Notes: a model not told the origin generated them from the sequence alone. 64,000 nt of DNA from Cranoglanis bouderius (GCA_023630585.1 CM042568.1:1481516-1545515); one strand, 5' to 3'. Positions 12,144 to 26,004 are shown, counted from the stretch's first letter. Numbers and translations are program-made.

Positions 12144-13027
12144 CAGGAACCCGTATTGGAAGTCTGCATCAAATACTTCTAAACATTTACTGCAGTAATT
12201 GTCCACACGGGTACAAAAATAAGATGATTCCTTTACTGGCACAAGCTTGATCCAAATATAGCCCCAGTTACCAAAAATGTTACACGCATGAATCAGACTG
12301 AGCAACAGTTAATGACTCAGCAAGACATCAATGACCAGAAGCACTACAACTAGGAACCAGGAACTAAAACTGCGAAGAGCTGTGTTGACATGATAGCCTG
12401 ACATTAGCAGGAAACAGAGAAGAAAAAAAAAAACAAAAAACAAAAAAACACCTTAGGAGAACCTTCACTTCCCTTTCTGGGGAGGATAGCATTAATTCTA
12501 GACATCTGCAGAGACAAGGACATGCCGTGCCAGTTGGCTTGTGGCAGAGACGGATCAAGTGGATGCTGATGCAAAACATCAGGATGGCCAAAATACTCAA
12601 AATAACACGTTTATCTTGGTTTGTTACTCATTTTTCACAATGTTGGCACTGTTAGTAGAAGCACAAACCATGCTGGCTGAACTTTAGCATACTTTACAAT
12701 CTGAGATTTGCCATCCTTTGTTGATCCATGATAAAATAAAAAAATATATATGTTTTAAGAAGTCCTGATAGATTAATAGATAGATAGATAGATAAACCAT
12801 ACCTGGTCCTGCAGATCGTAGTCGTAGCTGTCGTGCAACAGGAGGCTGAGGACGTATCGGGTGTAGATCATGGCGTCTATGCCACATTTCTCCAGCTCCT
12901 GGCCCAGCCAGCTCTGCACTGGGCCCAGGGACTGCAGCAGGGACATATCGGACGGGGAAAGAGAGCCCAGCAACAACACACTCTCGGGAAGGGCAGCACC
13001 GGACGAATCTCCGCTTACAGGACGCAT
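5837..13027 (-). CDS. kiaa0232: KIAA0232 ortholog (DUF4603-type protein), seven coding exons
   Basis: Exons read from splice sites, in transcript order: 13027-12803, 11988-11848, 11333-11264, 10796-10709, 10612-7267, 6141-6033, 5853-5837. Phases join perfectly, giving 3,996 nt (1,331 aa plus stop); human KIAA0232 is about 1,395 aa. I recognise conserved blocks: GQELEKCGIDAMIYTRYVL (exon 1), ENDIFLGWEKG and KKQAAVQCLRSASDE (exon 2), VESLVEELCSKLKD (exon 3), YYEAFPPLSEK, SRLLIWTKNSAFDENEHC, YRAIRISPRTHFRPISASEL and GKSELESGKFLPRLKKSG (exon 5), and CWWQNTLCSPMF (exon 6). The protein is Ser/Asp/Glu-rich with long disordered stretches, no signal peptide and no membrane segment; the family's molecular role is essentially unknown. 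The start is the ATG giving MRPVSGDSSGAALPES, matching the length of the human N-terminus; an in-frame ATG lies further upstream. The last exon adds only five codons and is the least certain part. Confidence 0.93.
5854..7266 (-). other. Introns 5 and 6 of the KIAA0232 ortholog (around exon 6033-6141)
   Basis: Non-coding apart from the 109-bp exon. Holds a poly-A/T run near 6208-6226 and an (AAAT)n tract at 6746-6780. I saw no mobile element that I could name. Confidence 0.5.
6033..6141 (-). CDS. kiaa0232: KIAA0232 ortholog, penultimate coding exon
   Basis: A 109-bp exon with a strong pyrimidine tract before cccgtcag|TGTTCC and a CACAG|gtaagag donor. It enters in phase 0, matching the large exon, and encodes CSLLSFGERGVTTSQREDCW followed by WQNTLCSPMFSGSRCT, which resembles the WWEKALYSPLF block near the end of mammalian KIAA0232. 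Confidence 0.8.
7267..10612 (-). CDS. kiaa0232: Large central exon of the KIAA0232 ortholog
   Basis: This 3,346-bp exon encodes about 84% of the protein. It begins after a tattccag acceptor (splitting the Met codon before YYEAFPP) and ends at a CAGGAG|gtaaga donor in phase 0. It contains basic, Ser-rich sequence near its start (RARSWSSGSSEGGSSSSGN), the block EEPLWYTEPISEYFVPFSWSK, and acidic Ser-rich stretches such as WECCSSSSSEELEGESC. It is fully open with no frameshift, so the gene looks functional. Confidence 0.95.
10709..10796 (-). CDS. kiaa0232: KIAA0232 ortholog, coding exon 4
   Basis: An 88-bp exon (acceptor ttgcag|AAAAAG, donor GGAAAT|gtaagg) encoding KEKQTIKKSEESRSPELAES and then SSKDQVE. 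It exits after two bases of the Met codon, which the large exon completes. Confidence 0.88.
11264..11333 (-). CDS. kiaa0232: KIAA0232 ortholog, coding exon 3
   Basis: A 70-bp exon (acceptor ctatcag|AACTCTGG, donor AAAAAG|gtttgt) encoding NSGVESLVEELCSKLKDIQ and the start of a lysine-rich linker. It exits in phase 1 and joins the next exon in frame. Confidence 0.88.
11848..11988 (-). CDS. kiaa0232: KIAA0232 ortholog, coding exon 2
   Basis: A 141-bp exon, phase 0 at both ends, with acceptor cctttgcag|GAGAACGAC and donor GATGAA|gtaagag. It encodes ENDIFLGWEKGAGKKWGKSK followed by a Leu/Glu-rich helix-like stretch ending in CLRSASDE. Confidence 0.92.
12803..13027 (-). CDS. kiaa0232: KIAA0232 ortholog, first coding exon
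   Basis: Encodes 75 residues ending in LLLHDSYDYDLQDQ, followed by a CAG|gtatgg donor in phase 0 that joins the ENDIFLGW exon. The stretch SLLQSLGPVQSWLGQELEKC is the most conserved N-terminal signature of the family. No clear acceptor was identified just upstream of the ATG, so the 5' UTR join is open. Confidence 0.88.
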
Positions 13028-13792
13028 GGGACTGAAGAGTCTTATGTAGGAGCCATTTTCAAATGCAGGGACATTGTCCCGGTTTGTCTTCAAGAGGCTG
13101 ACGAAGGATGGTCTCAATGGGAAGGGAAGGAATCGAGACTAAGGGGTTCACTCCAGTGGGACGGATGAGGGGAGGTCTACATGGAGGGTCATGAAGATTT
13201 TTTTTTTTGTTTGTTTGTTTTTTTTTTTTTTTTAATGGTATTTGGCAAGGGGAGGGGCTCTAATCTTCAGGCATGGTTCAGAGAGGTGAGTACAGGCAGC
13301 TTATAGGAGAACACACACCGTGCTCAGTTTGCAATCAGACATCTTCATGGTGGGTGATGGACAGCTCCGGAATCACCTGAAACAAGAATGTAGACTACTT
13401 AGAATTTTTTTTGGGGTGGTATTGTTCGCAGATTTTCTCCTTAATTTATCCTTGGCCAATTCTGACCCACGAGTTGGGTCTCCCCTACCAGACCACGGCT
13501 ACCAAGCCGGGAGGGTGAAGGCTATCACGTGCTTCCTCAGAGACATTTGAAGCAAACCATCCACATCTTTTCCACCTGCTGGGGTGGTGTGACGTACTCG
13601 GAGGAAAGCGCTAACTACCCCAGAAAAACTCCTTTTTAACATTTGTAAAACTAAAGTTTTCTTTTCATATGTAGCTTTGTTTAAACTTGGAACTTGGACA
13701 CACATGCCATACAGAATGATCTGGCTGACACAATTTTACTACCATACTATGGGGGTCAATTAGCATACACAGATGGCACACGAGCTTGTCTG

Positions 13793-13990
13793 AATCAGGA
13801 ACATTTACGTTTACGTTTACGGCATTTGGCAGACGCCCTTATCCAGAGTGACTTACATCTTTATTTTATTTATACGTCTGAGCAGTTGAGGGTTAAGGGC
13901 CTTGCTCAAGGGCCCGACAATGGCAGCTTGGCGGTGCTGGGGTTTGAACTCACGGCCTTCCCGTCAGCAGCCCAACGTCTTAACCACTGG
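13793..13990 (+). repeat. Interspersed repeat with L2-type tail motif and tRNA-like box
   Basis: Starts CATTTACGTTTACG then GGCATTTGGCAGACGCCCTT and ATCCAGAGTGACTTACAT, the motif found at many fish LINE/SINE 3' ends. It continues with GGGCCTTGCTCAAGGGCCC and GGGGTTTGAACTCACGGCC, which resembles a B box. Related tails occur at 42245-42300 and 51131-51180. Confidence 0.65.
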
Positions 13991-14998
13991 ATGTCTTAAC
14001 CACTCAATCAGTTCCATTTGGAGAGAAAATAAAGACGACATTCCTACTCGAATAACATCCTTCACGTGCGATGTGATGACCACGTCTCCTAAGAAACACT
14101 GGTCAACGCTTTGATTGAAAGTGCAAAGACAACGTGCTATGTGATTATGCCTACTTGTTCATTTCCCTTTGCATGTAACTAGCTAACTAGCTCATCATGC
14201 ATCAATTTTCAGACGACCAAAACATGGAAGTGGACGGCACACTGAAGCGTTTACTTGCCCAGTGGCCTAGCTACTTAACAGGAACAATTTGTCATCCTGA
14301 AGCTCGCTTGTTCAGCGCCTAAATAGCTAGGAGTTTGAAAAATGATGTATTCCAAGCAGCAAGAATTACACAAGGAGGAATTGGTACCGAAAAGCAGAAG
14401 CACGTCTGCAGTTTGCTTTTAAAGCAAGCTTGGTTTTGCAGAAAATGTATTGCGCAGTGCTGGTTGTGTGTTTTTTACCCTTACACAAGTAAATACGTAA
14501 GGACATAAAAACGTACTTTCGGCTGTTCTTCTGTGACATTTTTTTTTTTTTTGCTGTATCTCAAATGAATGTACTGTACCACTTAAGGGGTATAAAAAAA
14601 ATAAATAAAATAAAATTAAAAAAAAAAAGCAGTCATGTTATACCCTAACTAGAGTGCACAATAAGTAGCAACCAGGACATGTAGGGATGCGACTTTGCTG
14701 TGTTTAGGGCTTAAATAATAAAAATGCGGTTTTTATTTTGCACAATAGTCAAGACTAACACCATCCCGTCATCTCGGGGACAGCAAAATAGGGTACGGGA
14801 TGACGTAAAGTGTGTTTTGGGACACTTTTGAGATGATCATGTTGAGTGCGTTTACACGTGATGCCTGGAAAATATATAAAGTAACAAGTGGATAAACGTT
14901 AGATTGTGGTGCCATGACCAAAGGCGACTTCTATACGGAAGAAATTATTTAATAAATAAAATTATGATTATCTATTCTTTTCTAATATGATAAAATGG

Positions 14999-15036
<38 letters not shown>

Positions 15037-17309
15037 AGAAAATCTTGCTTCCTCACATACCCTAATTTGTACTTTGATATGCCAACGATCATGATGAAAT
15101 TAATATGCAAATTAGTCGATGACATCAAGTGACTTATCTTGAGCGTACTTTCCTTACAAGAAGCGTTGACGACAGCGGTACAGTTATTACACAGCATTAA
15201 CCAGCATGTTCACGCCCAAGAGAAAGGAACAGGCTTTTCCATACACTAGAGCAACCTGTTACCGAGGACTGTACCTTGCAGTGTCACTCAAAAGCCATGA
15301 GACACCAATAATCAAATAAACAAATGGCCTTACGAGTGAGCGAAATCTTCTAGACACGAAGCTGAAGCAAAGTCCCTCTGTGGCAATACTCAGCTAAATT
15401 TTGCCATATGAACAAGAGTACTGGGTAAACAACCCACTGCACCGTTGTGACTATGAGCATAAGACTGCTCTCAGCGTTCTTGGTTAAAATGGGATTATGT
15501 TGTAGCCGTGTGTATGTTCGAACTTAAAACTTACACGTAGCTGTTAGCAAAAATGTATTAACATGACTGTTTAGGCTGAGACCTTTTGATCAGTATGGTG
15601 ACTGTGGTTCATCCAGGTGAAAGTCTTGTGGTAATAAACTGACAACTGGACTGGACAGGGATGGACTCAACTACTGGCCCGGACTTCACAGTACAACTGG
15701 ACTGTACGGACTGCACTGGACAACACTAGTGCACCGGAGTGGACTCTACAGATGGACTGGATTGGACTTCATAAGTGGACTGGACTGGACTGGTTTCTGA
15801 TGATGAAGAACATCACTCCCCATTTTATTCACAGTCACTTCCACAGTCCCTTCACCACAGACAAAAATTGCACAAGACCACAGATAGATATGAATGATGC
15901 AGCATAAGGAAATCAGCTGGTTGTACTCGGTAGCGCCAGGTCACATGCTGTAGGCTGTAAACGAAGTTAGGTCATGGATTCTAATCCCTTTTTTAGGATT
16001 TTACCCATCATCACCGCGTCATACCAAGTGTGTGTTGCGAGAGAAATTCAATGCAATGCTGCTTTTGCAACACCTACACATTCAACGTACAGTGTAAGGA
16101 AGATGTTACACACAGCAGGGTTAGCAGGTCCACAGTTTGAGGTCTGTGGATTGAGGGCTAGGTGTTTTGCATAAATTAATCATAACAGTCTTCTCCAAGT
16201 CAAATGGGTATGCTAAAATGTTGGAAAAATGCAAATTATGAATGCAAAAGGCTTAGATGTACTGCGAATTATAAGGTGAACAAATCCTCATAAGGACGGA
16301 AAATCCCATAAGGACTTTATGTATGATTTTTTTTTTTTTTTTAAAAAGTGACTACAGGTGAGCAATACAACAAAAATAAATAAATAAATAAAAAAAAACA
16401 AACAAACAAAAAATTCATACTACGAATCTTCTACAGTACTTGATCCGTCGCTGAGAAAACCTGTTTGGAAACCTGACTGTCGGTCTGGAATGGTTGTTTG
16501 TGTTTGGACGGACATCCGGTCGGTCATTTTCTAGACACTCGAATATACTTTACTTTCACTACGTGTATGTGGACGTACACATCGGGAGGATTAACAGCGG
16601 CGTCCACTAGACGGCACATCGGATCCAAAACATCTGCCCATCTGGTTTCCAAGCTTTACTAAAAACGTTAAAACACACCGATGAGCTCCGTTCCTCTTTA
16701 AGCTTTCTGCCTTCGTTGTGATTGTTGTCATGAACCGAGTCTCAAATCGAAAACCCTCACTGTAAAAAAAAGAAAAGAAAACCCAGAAGAGTGGTACTGA
16801 CTACAGGGCTTTATACTATTCAAACCGTAACTGTCATAGGAAAACCGGTTAGTGTTAGTACTCAATAACAACGGTCTGCAATAGTACACGAGTACGTGAT
16901 CTGAGACACGACGTTAGTTTGTTTTACGTATCTGTTGACGACGACAGTTGATGACGTAGTTGATGACGTGTTTACGTGCCGCAATGTGGGCATCTCGCAC
17001 GTAGGACGAGAACAAGCGTGGCGGAAGGCGGGGTTCCAACCCTAGAAGAGGGAGAAGAATCGATCCCCCAAAAAAGGAGCTTCCTCGGTAATATGGAAGT
17101 GGTTTGTATACAGAAGATCAGATGTGACTCAAACGTCTGTAAACGTAAAGTGTGTCAAAGGATGGACATGCATCAAATTTGGTTCACCACCTCAAGAAGA
17201 GGAGGGGGGGAGGGGTTGACTGAATGTTACTATTTTCGTATCGTCACCGATAAAATCCTCGAAAGGGTAAAAACTCACCGATACACTAACTGACTTTATG
17301 ATGAGCGCT

Positions 17310-17474
17310 TGTTTAAGGGGGCTTGGCCAAACTTGACCATTGGCAGGTCACATGACCATAACGTGTCTGTAGGAACTCGGTAACTTCTTTGACTGTCTGT
17401 GAAACGCCGTTCTGCATTTTAAACTTCACAGACGACAGAAAAGAGAAAAGAGCGAGCGCTTCCTGGAGTGTCTT

Positions 17475-17513
<39 letters not shown>

Positions 17514-17995
17514 AAGAAACGCTCTTCCCGACAGGATATAACCAGGATTTCGTGATTTTCCGATCGCAGAAACCAACGCAAAATCACGCAAATTCCACAA
17601 TATTTGGAGGAGCTTAAAATTTTTCAGCAGGTTTGGGCCGAGACGCGTCATGAGACGTCATCGCGACGCCCGTTCAGCCGAAATCCTCTTCGATTCACGT
17701 GTGTCGAACGCGAGTACAGCTAAAAAGTCTCGTTTACCAACAAACATCACTGTGAAAGACCGAATTCGCCGATTCAAGTAGTTTTCCACAGAGAAAAACC
17801 TCCGCAAGTTGCATCACAAATTTTGAAAATATCCTCAGCGAAATCAAGCATTTTTAACCGCAACAAAAAACACTCCATGAAATCCTGTAAACAACGTGTC
17901 AGTTCAGACGGGAGATTCAGGAGATCACCCGGAGTTATTTCTACTGCACGCAAAACATGGCGTAATGTTTCCAGGTACGTGTAAACAAAGCCCAA
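17310..17995 (-). repeat. Interspersed repeat, full-looking copy (partial copy at 32.7-33.0 kb)
   Basis: The reverse complement shares long blocks with 32745-32970: TTCAAAATTTGTGATGCAA, AAACTACTTGAA, GGTAAA(C/T)GAGAC, TGTACTCGCGTTCGAC and CACGTGAATCGAAGAGG. No ORF of note. The end at about 17317 (GGGGGCTTGGCCAAACTTGA) may be an element terminus. Most likely a non-autonomous DNA element; class not determined. Confidence 0.5.
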
Positions 17996-18229
17996 AAAGA
18001 CTTCCTATGATGGAACTAAAATTCCATAGATACCGGGAATAATTACTGAATAATGACAAACCTCCTATTGTAAAACTAACCCCGTCTGAACAGGGCGTGA
18101 GTTTGCTTCATCCTAACCAACCGGTCAAACATTGCACCGTGACAAAGAGGATACGACTCTTTCTCTTTCTCTTTTTAATAATTGGTGAATGCTACTTATG
18201 TGGAACCTTTGTTGGTACCGACCCCAGGA

Positions 18230-18340
18230 CCGGAACAGATCCCATGTCTGAAACAGATCCCATGTCTGAAACAGATCCCATGTCTGAAACAGATCCCATG
18301 TCTGAAACAGATCCCATGTCTGAAACAGATCCCATGCCTA
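18230..18340 (+). repeat. 18-bp tandem repeat, about six units
   Basis: The unit GAAACAGATCCCATGTCT repeats nearly perfectly from about 18234 to 18335. Being a multiple of three it opens all frames and creates ORFs reading MSETDP or CLKQIP, but no gene context supports translation. Confidence 0.85.
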
Positions 18341-18646
18341 GCAAAAAAAAACAACAAAAAAAAAAAACACCAGAGAACTATTTTCTACTCCTAATAACTT
18401 TACAGTGTATTCATACATCACTCTGTTACAGATTAGCTCATGTTAATTCGCTCTTGGACAGTTAAACTCACTCTATAAACAACTCTTGTGCTTTAGTTTT
18501 GCTTAAAGTGAAAATAAAATAAAATGTTATATAATAATGGTGGAATAAACACTGTGTTTGCGACACATTACTAGCAGCACAGCTGTCATAAACACTGACC
18601 CCCAACTGTTTTATTACTCACGTAGATTTTAAGTTGTTGTTGTTAT

Positions 18647-18679
<33 letters not shown>

Positions 18680-18779
18680 TATTATTATTATTATTATTAT
18701 TATTATTGTTATTATCAGTAGTAGTATTCTGTTAATTATTATTATAATTTATTATTATTAGACGGCATACTCAGTCAGC

Positions 18780-18810
<31 letters not shown>

Positions 18811-19203
18811 CAAGCTAGCTGGATATGAGGCCTGGTAACCGCCTCCCAGCCCAAACAGCTCCACTTCCGAAACCGTCAAACTGACCCAAGTCACAGCTTT
18901 ACAACTGAAATAATTCTGCACCAGTTTAATACTAACAACAATAATGACACTAATGTTCCAACAACACCAGCGATGGAAGACGGTTAGAGTACATTTACAC
19001 GAACCAAACCAAGCTGTGCTAAGCTAAGCTAGGCTAAACTACGGCAAGCTAGCGCTAGTGACGTTTGTATATAAGAGACGTTTAAATTTAAACGTAAACA
19101 TTCCCGACACTGAGCTCCGTGACAAATCACACATCTCAGACGAGGAAAAAAAACGATTGCGCGTTTAAAAAAAGAAATAAAGACAAATAAATGTCATTCT
19201 TAC

Positions 19204-19390
19204 CTGTCTTTTAGTCAGTGTAATCAGGGGAAAAGCGGAGCAGGAGAAGCGGTAACTTCTCTCCCGCTGCCGGCCGCTCCAGAGCTCGGGCTCTGTCCGT
19301 GTTTTTATCCCGACCCAGCTTAGCAAAGCAATTGCCGCCATTTTGGATCTGATCACAGCGCTGCGCGCGGGTACACCCAAACGCTAATCT
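19204..19390 (-). other. kiaa0232: Probable non-coding first exon and promoter of the KIAA0232 ortholog
   Basis: A GC- and CpG-rich patch ends in a strong minus-strand donor (AAAAGACAG|gtaagaatg), which places the exon end at 19204. The minus strand holds CCAAAATGGCGGCAAT (plus 19331-19346) and the plus strand CCAAGATGGCGGAGAA (about 19396-19411); both look like YY1-type initiator motifs. There is no long ORF, as expected of a 5' UTR exon. Transcription start is inferred, not seen. Confidence 0.6.
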
Positions 19391-19792
19391 AGAGCCAAGA
19401 TGGCGGAGAAACGAAGCCTAGTTTCCGTCGCACTTCTTTTTCACCCGTCTCCAGGGCAACAAGACGAATCTCTACCGCCCTTCTAATGACAGGTGTATTC
19501 CTCCGCGCCCGATTGCATCAGAGGATTAACTAGAGCCTGTTGTGAAATGAAGTGTTGCTAGGCAGTCTGATGTCGGTGTAAACTTTACCTTTTAATAAAC
19601 GATTTAAAAAGGTTTCTGATGTAAAACGCAGCTCTTAAATAAGACTCACACTATTGTACAACATTAAAACATGACCAGGTGTCGAAAAAAATAAGAAAAA
19701 TACATATTAATAAAATGTTACTTGGCTTTCAGGAAGTGTACAGAGAAGTGAGAAAGTTAAAGTTAGCACTTTTGGATATAGCTTTTATTTTA

Positions 19793-19794
<2 letters not shown>

Positions 19795-19869
<75 letters not shown>

Positions 19870-20052
19870 TGACAAAGTATGCCTCAACATTGATTTAAAA
19901 CATATTTCAATTGGTACATGATTAAAAAAAACAACTGAAGTACCTCATAAATATAATGACTTAGCACTGTTTAGCTATTTTATTTTCAGACAATAAAATC
20001 CTAAACACAAATCTCTTTTACACAGTATTTAGGCTTTTAAGATCTTTATAGG

Positions 20053-20095
<43 letters not shown>

Positions 20096-20421
20096 CAGAC
20101 CCAAACATGCAAAATAGCTTTAAAAATAAAAACATCCAGTTGAATAAAATTCTGCTTCTTTTGTTGCGTTCAATTAATTTCCCAGACAATTTTATACAAG
20201 AAACAACATCACACCAAAATCCAAGTGTTGTTATTATCGTTTCATTCAAATATATATATATTTTATTTTATTGTCTGAAAATGGAATAGCTAAACAGTGG
20301 ATGAAACCACACCAACCAAAACACATAAAGCCATTATATTTATGAGGTACTTCAGTTGTTTTTTTTTAATCATGTACCAATTGAAATATGTTTTAAATCA
20401 ATGTTGAGGCATACTTTGTCA

Positions 20422-20492
<71 letters not shown>
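19795..20492. repeat. Large inverted repeat ending in (TA)n
   Basis: Left arm 19797-20000 and right arm 20262-20490 are reverse complements. (TA)n tracts are outermost, followed by about 105 nearly identical bases (AAAACTGACAAAGTATGCCT inward to AACTGAAGTACCTCATAAAT), then CTGTTTAGCTATT and TTTTCAGACAATAAAA. The left arm lacks about 30 bp present in the right. The spacer holds another (TA)n tract at about 20057-20092. Confidence 0.8.
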
Positions 20493-23080
<2,588 letters not shown>

Positions 23081-23840
23081 GCGTTCCGATTGGTCAGAAG
23101 GTGTTGATTCATTTCCTATAACAGCGGCACTGAATTCATAGTACCGTTACGTTATCGTTTCTATAGTAACCGCTCGTTCACAGGGGCGGTAGTGGCTGAA
23201 CGGTTGAGGTTCAAGCCCCAGCACCGCCAAGCTGCCATTATTGGGCCCTTGAGCAAGGCCCTAAACCCTCTCTGCTCCAGGGGTGCCATACCTTGGCTGA
23301 CCCTGCGCTCTGACCCCAACTTCCTAACAAGCTGGGATATGCGAAGGAACTAATTTCACTGTGCTGTAATGAATACGTGACAAAGGCTTCTTCTTCTTGT
23401 ACTGTGGACGCACCACATAAACTGAATAAAAAAACGTGTGTAATTGTTGATACGGTGAAGTTTTCTGTAAGGAGATGTTTATGTAACGTTTACGGAAGGA
23501 GTCTCCAGTGTCAGTTTTCTGACATCTTCAGGACAGAGGAGTTTACGCTTCATATTTTTTTGTTGTTGTTTGTTTTTTGGCTTATTCATTTCAAGAGAGA
23601 GAGAATAAAGAGAGGCTGGTGAGGGAACGACGAATGTTTATATCTGCTATAACGTGAGGGAGAACTTGTTTCAAGCGCATTAAACGTAACTATAAATAGG
23701 ATAAAAAAAGTATTAAAACTGTAATTGTTCACAATTTGCTGTGGTGTAAGAGGAATTAAACATTCGGGGGACGTGCCGTTATAGGAAAATAATCAACTTT
23801 CAGGGTGCTAACAGTGACCTCGCTTCATCACACCACTCAG
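23081..23840 (+). repeat. MITE copy 2, interrupted by a SINE
   Basis: Same family as 590-1095: GATTGGTCAGAAGGTGTTGA, ACGTTATCGTTTCTATAGTA and TTCACAGGG at the left; GTACTGTGGACGC, GTGTAATTGTTGATACGGTG, GGAGTCTCCAGTGTCAG and AACGACGAATGTTTATATCT at the right. The insertion at 23184-23397 splits it. Confidence 0.65.
23184..23397 (+). repeat. tRNA-derived SINE
   Basis: Begins GGCGGTAGTGGCTGAACGG (A-box-like), then GAGGTTCAAGCCCCAGCACC (B-box-like), then CCCTTGAGCAAGGCCCTAAA, CTCTGCTCCAGGGG, and a tail ACTGTGCTGTAATGAATACG with a CTTCTT repeat. Same family as 56758-56990. It sits inside a MITE. Confidence 0.8.
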
Positions 23841-24218
23841 TAGGAGATTCTGAGAGAAAGCTTTCATCAATAAGTTGTTTATGAATGTATGAATAAAAAT
23901 ATTAAGATGTTTTCTGGATATTTCTTATCTGGATATTTTACCGTGACTTCATTCCCCAGACGCAGCTCAAAGTTTACAATCCAGATTAATGGACCTATAT
24001 TTTCTGACCGAATTATTGCCATTTATAGAGTAGAATAATAATATGACTATGAGTCTTATACTGCATATAAGGCTTCATCTGCATCTGAATAGATGTCTGT
24101 TTCTCTTTGTGCATGAGAGGGCGCCACTGAGCTCAGCATCACACTGTGCTGCATTCAACTTTCACATTTTTCTTCCACAATGTCCTCCAGAACAACTGAA
24201 ACACTAACTGGTCTAAAG

Positions 24219-24255
<37 letters not shown>

Positions 24256-24329
24256 CTATAAATATAAGTTAATTCTATATAAATAGTCATATTGATATTT
24301 ATTTTATTGATATGAAATATTTGTATATA

Positions 24330-25235
24330 CAGTGAGGGGAAATAAATATTCAGACACTTTTTGTTATTTAATACTAAATATTTAATAAGAACCTTGAACC
24401 TTGAATACACGTCCAGCGCACATATCCAATTCAAACGTATACACATAATGTCTTCATGTATGTATTCATGAGCATAAAAATATACGTTTATAAAATTAAT
24501 CTTGAGTGTAAAACCAGTCTTGAGTTATTGTGGCATCCATCTTCTCCCCAGATTCAGTTTCTTGGACAATGAGATGTCTATTAGGTCTCGGTACATCGCT
24601 CCATTCATGTTTCCTTCGATGATGTGTAATGCCTCAGTACTGTTTGCAGAGAAGCAGCCCCATATCATGGTGCTCCCAACACCGTGCTTCACTATGGGTC
24701 TGGTGTCCTTGGGATCATACACACAACCCTTCTCTCTCCAAACACGGTGAGCTGAATTATTGACAAAAAAATTCTATTTCACCAGAGTATATTGTTCCAA
24801 AACACTTCTGATTTGTCTAAGCGCTTTTAGGAGTGCATGTCTGTGCTTCCTTTTTAGCAGGGGGCTTTAGCGTGAGGTGCAGACACTGAGATGATTGCGG
24901 TGAAGTTCATTGCTTATTATTCTCCGTGTAACTGTCGGTCCTGCTGCTTTCAGGTGGTCCTGCGATTCTTTTCAAGTGACTTTCTCTCTTACCTTTCTTA
25001 TAATTAGTCTGAGAGTGCGGTTTGAAAACTTGTGTACCGAACCTGTCTGGATATTGTGGTTCCGTAAACTTTCCACCTGCATATTAGAGAAATGGACTGT
25101 ATTGCCAGGGATGTCTAAGGTATTTGCTATGGCTCTATAGCTTTTTCCATTCAAGTTGTGTTTAAAAATGTTGTTCCTGAGAACATTAGAAAGCTCCATC
25201 ACCTTCAATGTTATTACGAGTAATTGTATTCCTGT
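24330..25235 (-). mobile_element. Tc1-like transposon, 5'-truncated
   Basis: Reading on the minus strand, an N-terminal helix-turn-helix part (NLNGKSYRAIANTLDIPGNT, about 25195-24975) is followed by a catalytic-region part (KHGVGSTMIWGCFSANSTEA, about 24722-24525). The order and both motifs are those of Tc1 transposases, but frameshifts and stops separate them. The 3' end at 24330 (CAGTGAGGGGAAATAAATAT) looks like the terminal repeat next to a TA. The other end is missing, replaced by (ATT)n and another repeat. Confidence 0.75.
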
Positions 25236-25251
25236 TTCCTGAACTAAATAC

Positions 25252-25304
<53 letters not shown>
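25252..25304. repeat. (ATT)n microsatellite
   Basis: Near-perfect trinucleotide run at the junction between the Tc1 remnant and the LINE-type repeat to its right. It may be the simple-sequence tail of that repeat. Confidence 0.95.
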
Positions 25305-25305
<1 letters not shown>

Positions 25306-25612
25306 GGTGGTGGGAGAAATCTCCTCAACCACCACCAGTGTGTAGCCTCCACCTGGATGATGCGACGGCAGCCATAGTGCATCAGAAGGCCCACCACACA
25401 CCAGCTATTGGTGGAGAGCAGGGTGATGTAGCCAGTTCAGGGATGGAGATTATTAGGGGGCCATGATAGACAAGGGCCAATGGGGCAATTTCACCAGGAC
25501 ACCGGGGTGATACCCCTAATTTTTACGAGAAGTGGCCTGGGATTTTTAATCACCACAGAGAGTCAGGACCTCGGTTTAACGTCTCATCCAAAAGACGGAT
25601 TACGATCAGACT
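25305..25612 (-). repeat. Interspersed repeat, LINE-tail-like
   Basis: On the minus strand it reads GATGAGACGTTAAACCGAGG, TCCTGACTCTCTGTGGT, TAAAAATCCCAGGCCACTTC, then GGTGGTTGAGGAGATTTCTC and an (AAT)n tail. This order matches a repeat common in fish genomes that I take to be a LINE 3' fragment. No coding part remains. Confidence 0.5.
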
Positions 25613-26004
25613 TACGATGTTCAAACAGCGGACACATATCCTCTCATACGTCTTAGGGAGTAAACCTGGCATATACACATCGCGTTTCAGAATTTTCACT
25701 GGAACTGTCTGGAAAATGGCATTATTCCGGCCCTATTGACAATGATTGGGCTTCCCCCCCCCAACCAATGCAACATCTTTTATATTCACACCAGGTGAAC
25801 TTTGCAGAAGACCACTGTTTGTAGCACAATTTAATATATAAATGTATTAAATATGTAACCTTTACATATATATGTTATTAAAGCATCCAAATACTATTTT
25901 CCTTATTAATTTTATTTTATAAACAAATCTTTTGCTGTGTCCCAATTCGCCTACTATCCATACTAAATAGTATCCAACGTTAGAATTAGCGTGTCCCAAA
26001 ATGT

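Larger units (their letters stand above)
13028..19203 (-). other. 5' UTR intron(s) upstream of the KIAA0232 coding exons
   Basis: No coding exon recognised. A possible small non-coding exon lies at about 13319-13379 (minus strand: ttgtttcag acceptor, gtgtgtg donor). Contents include an L2-tail/SINE-like repeat at 13793-13990, (TA)n at 15005-15030, degenerate ACTGG repeats at about 15640-15800, a GA tract at 17477-17510, a repeat copy at 17310-17995, an 18-bp tandem array at 18230-18340, an (AAT)n/(ATT)n palindromic tract at 18650-18710 and (GTTA)n at 18779-18810. Confidence 0.45.

Noticed and set aside
16976..17293. 105-codon plus-strand frame
   Set aside because: No recognised motif, no Kozak or exon context, and it lies in a KIAA0232 5' intron on the opposite strand.
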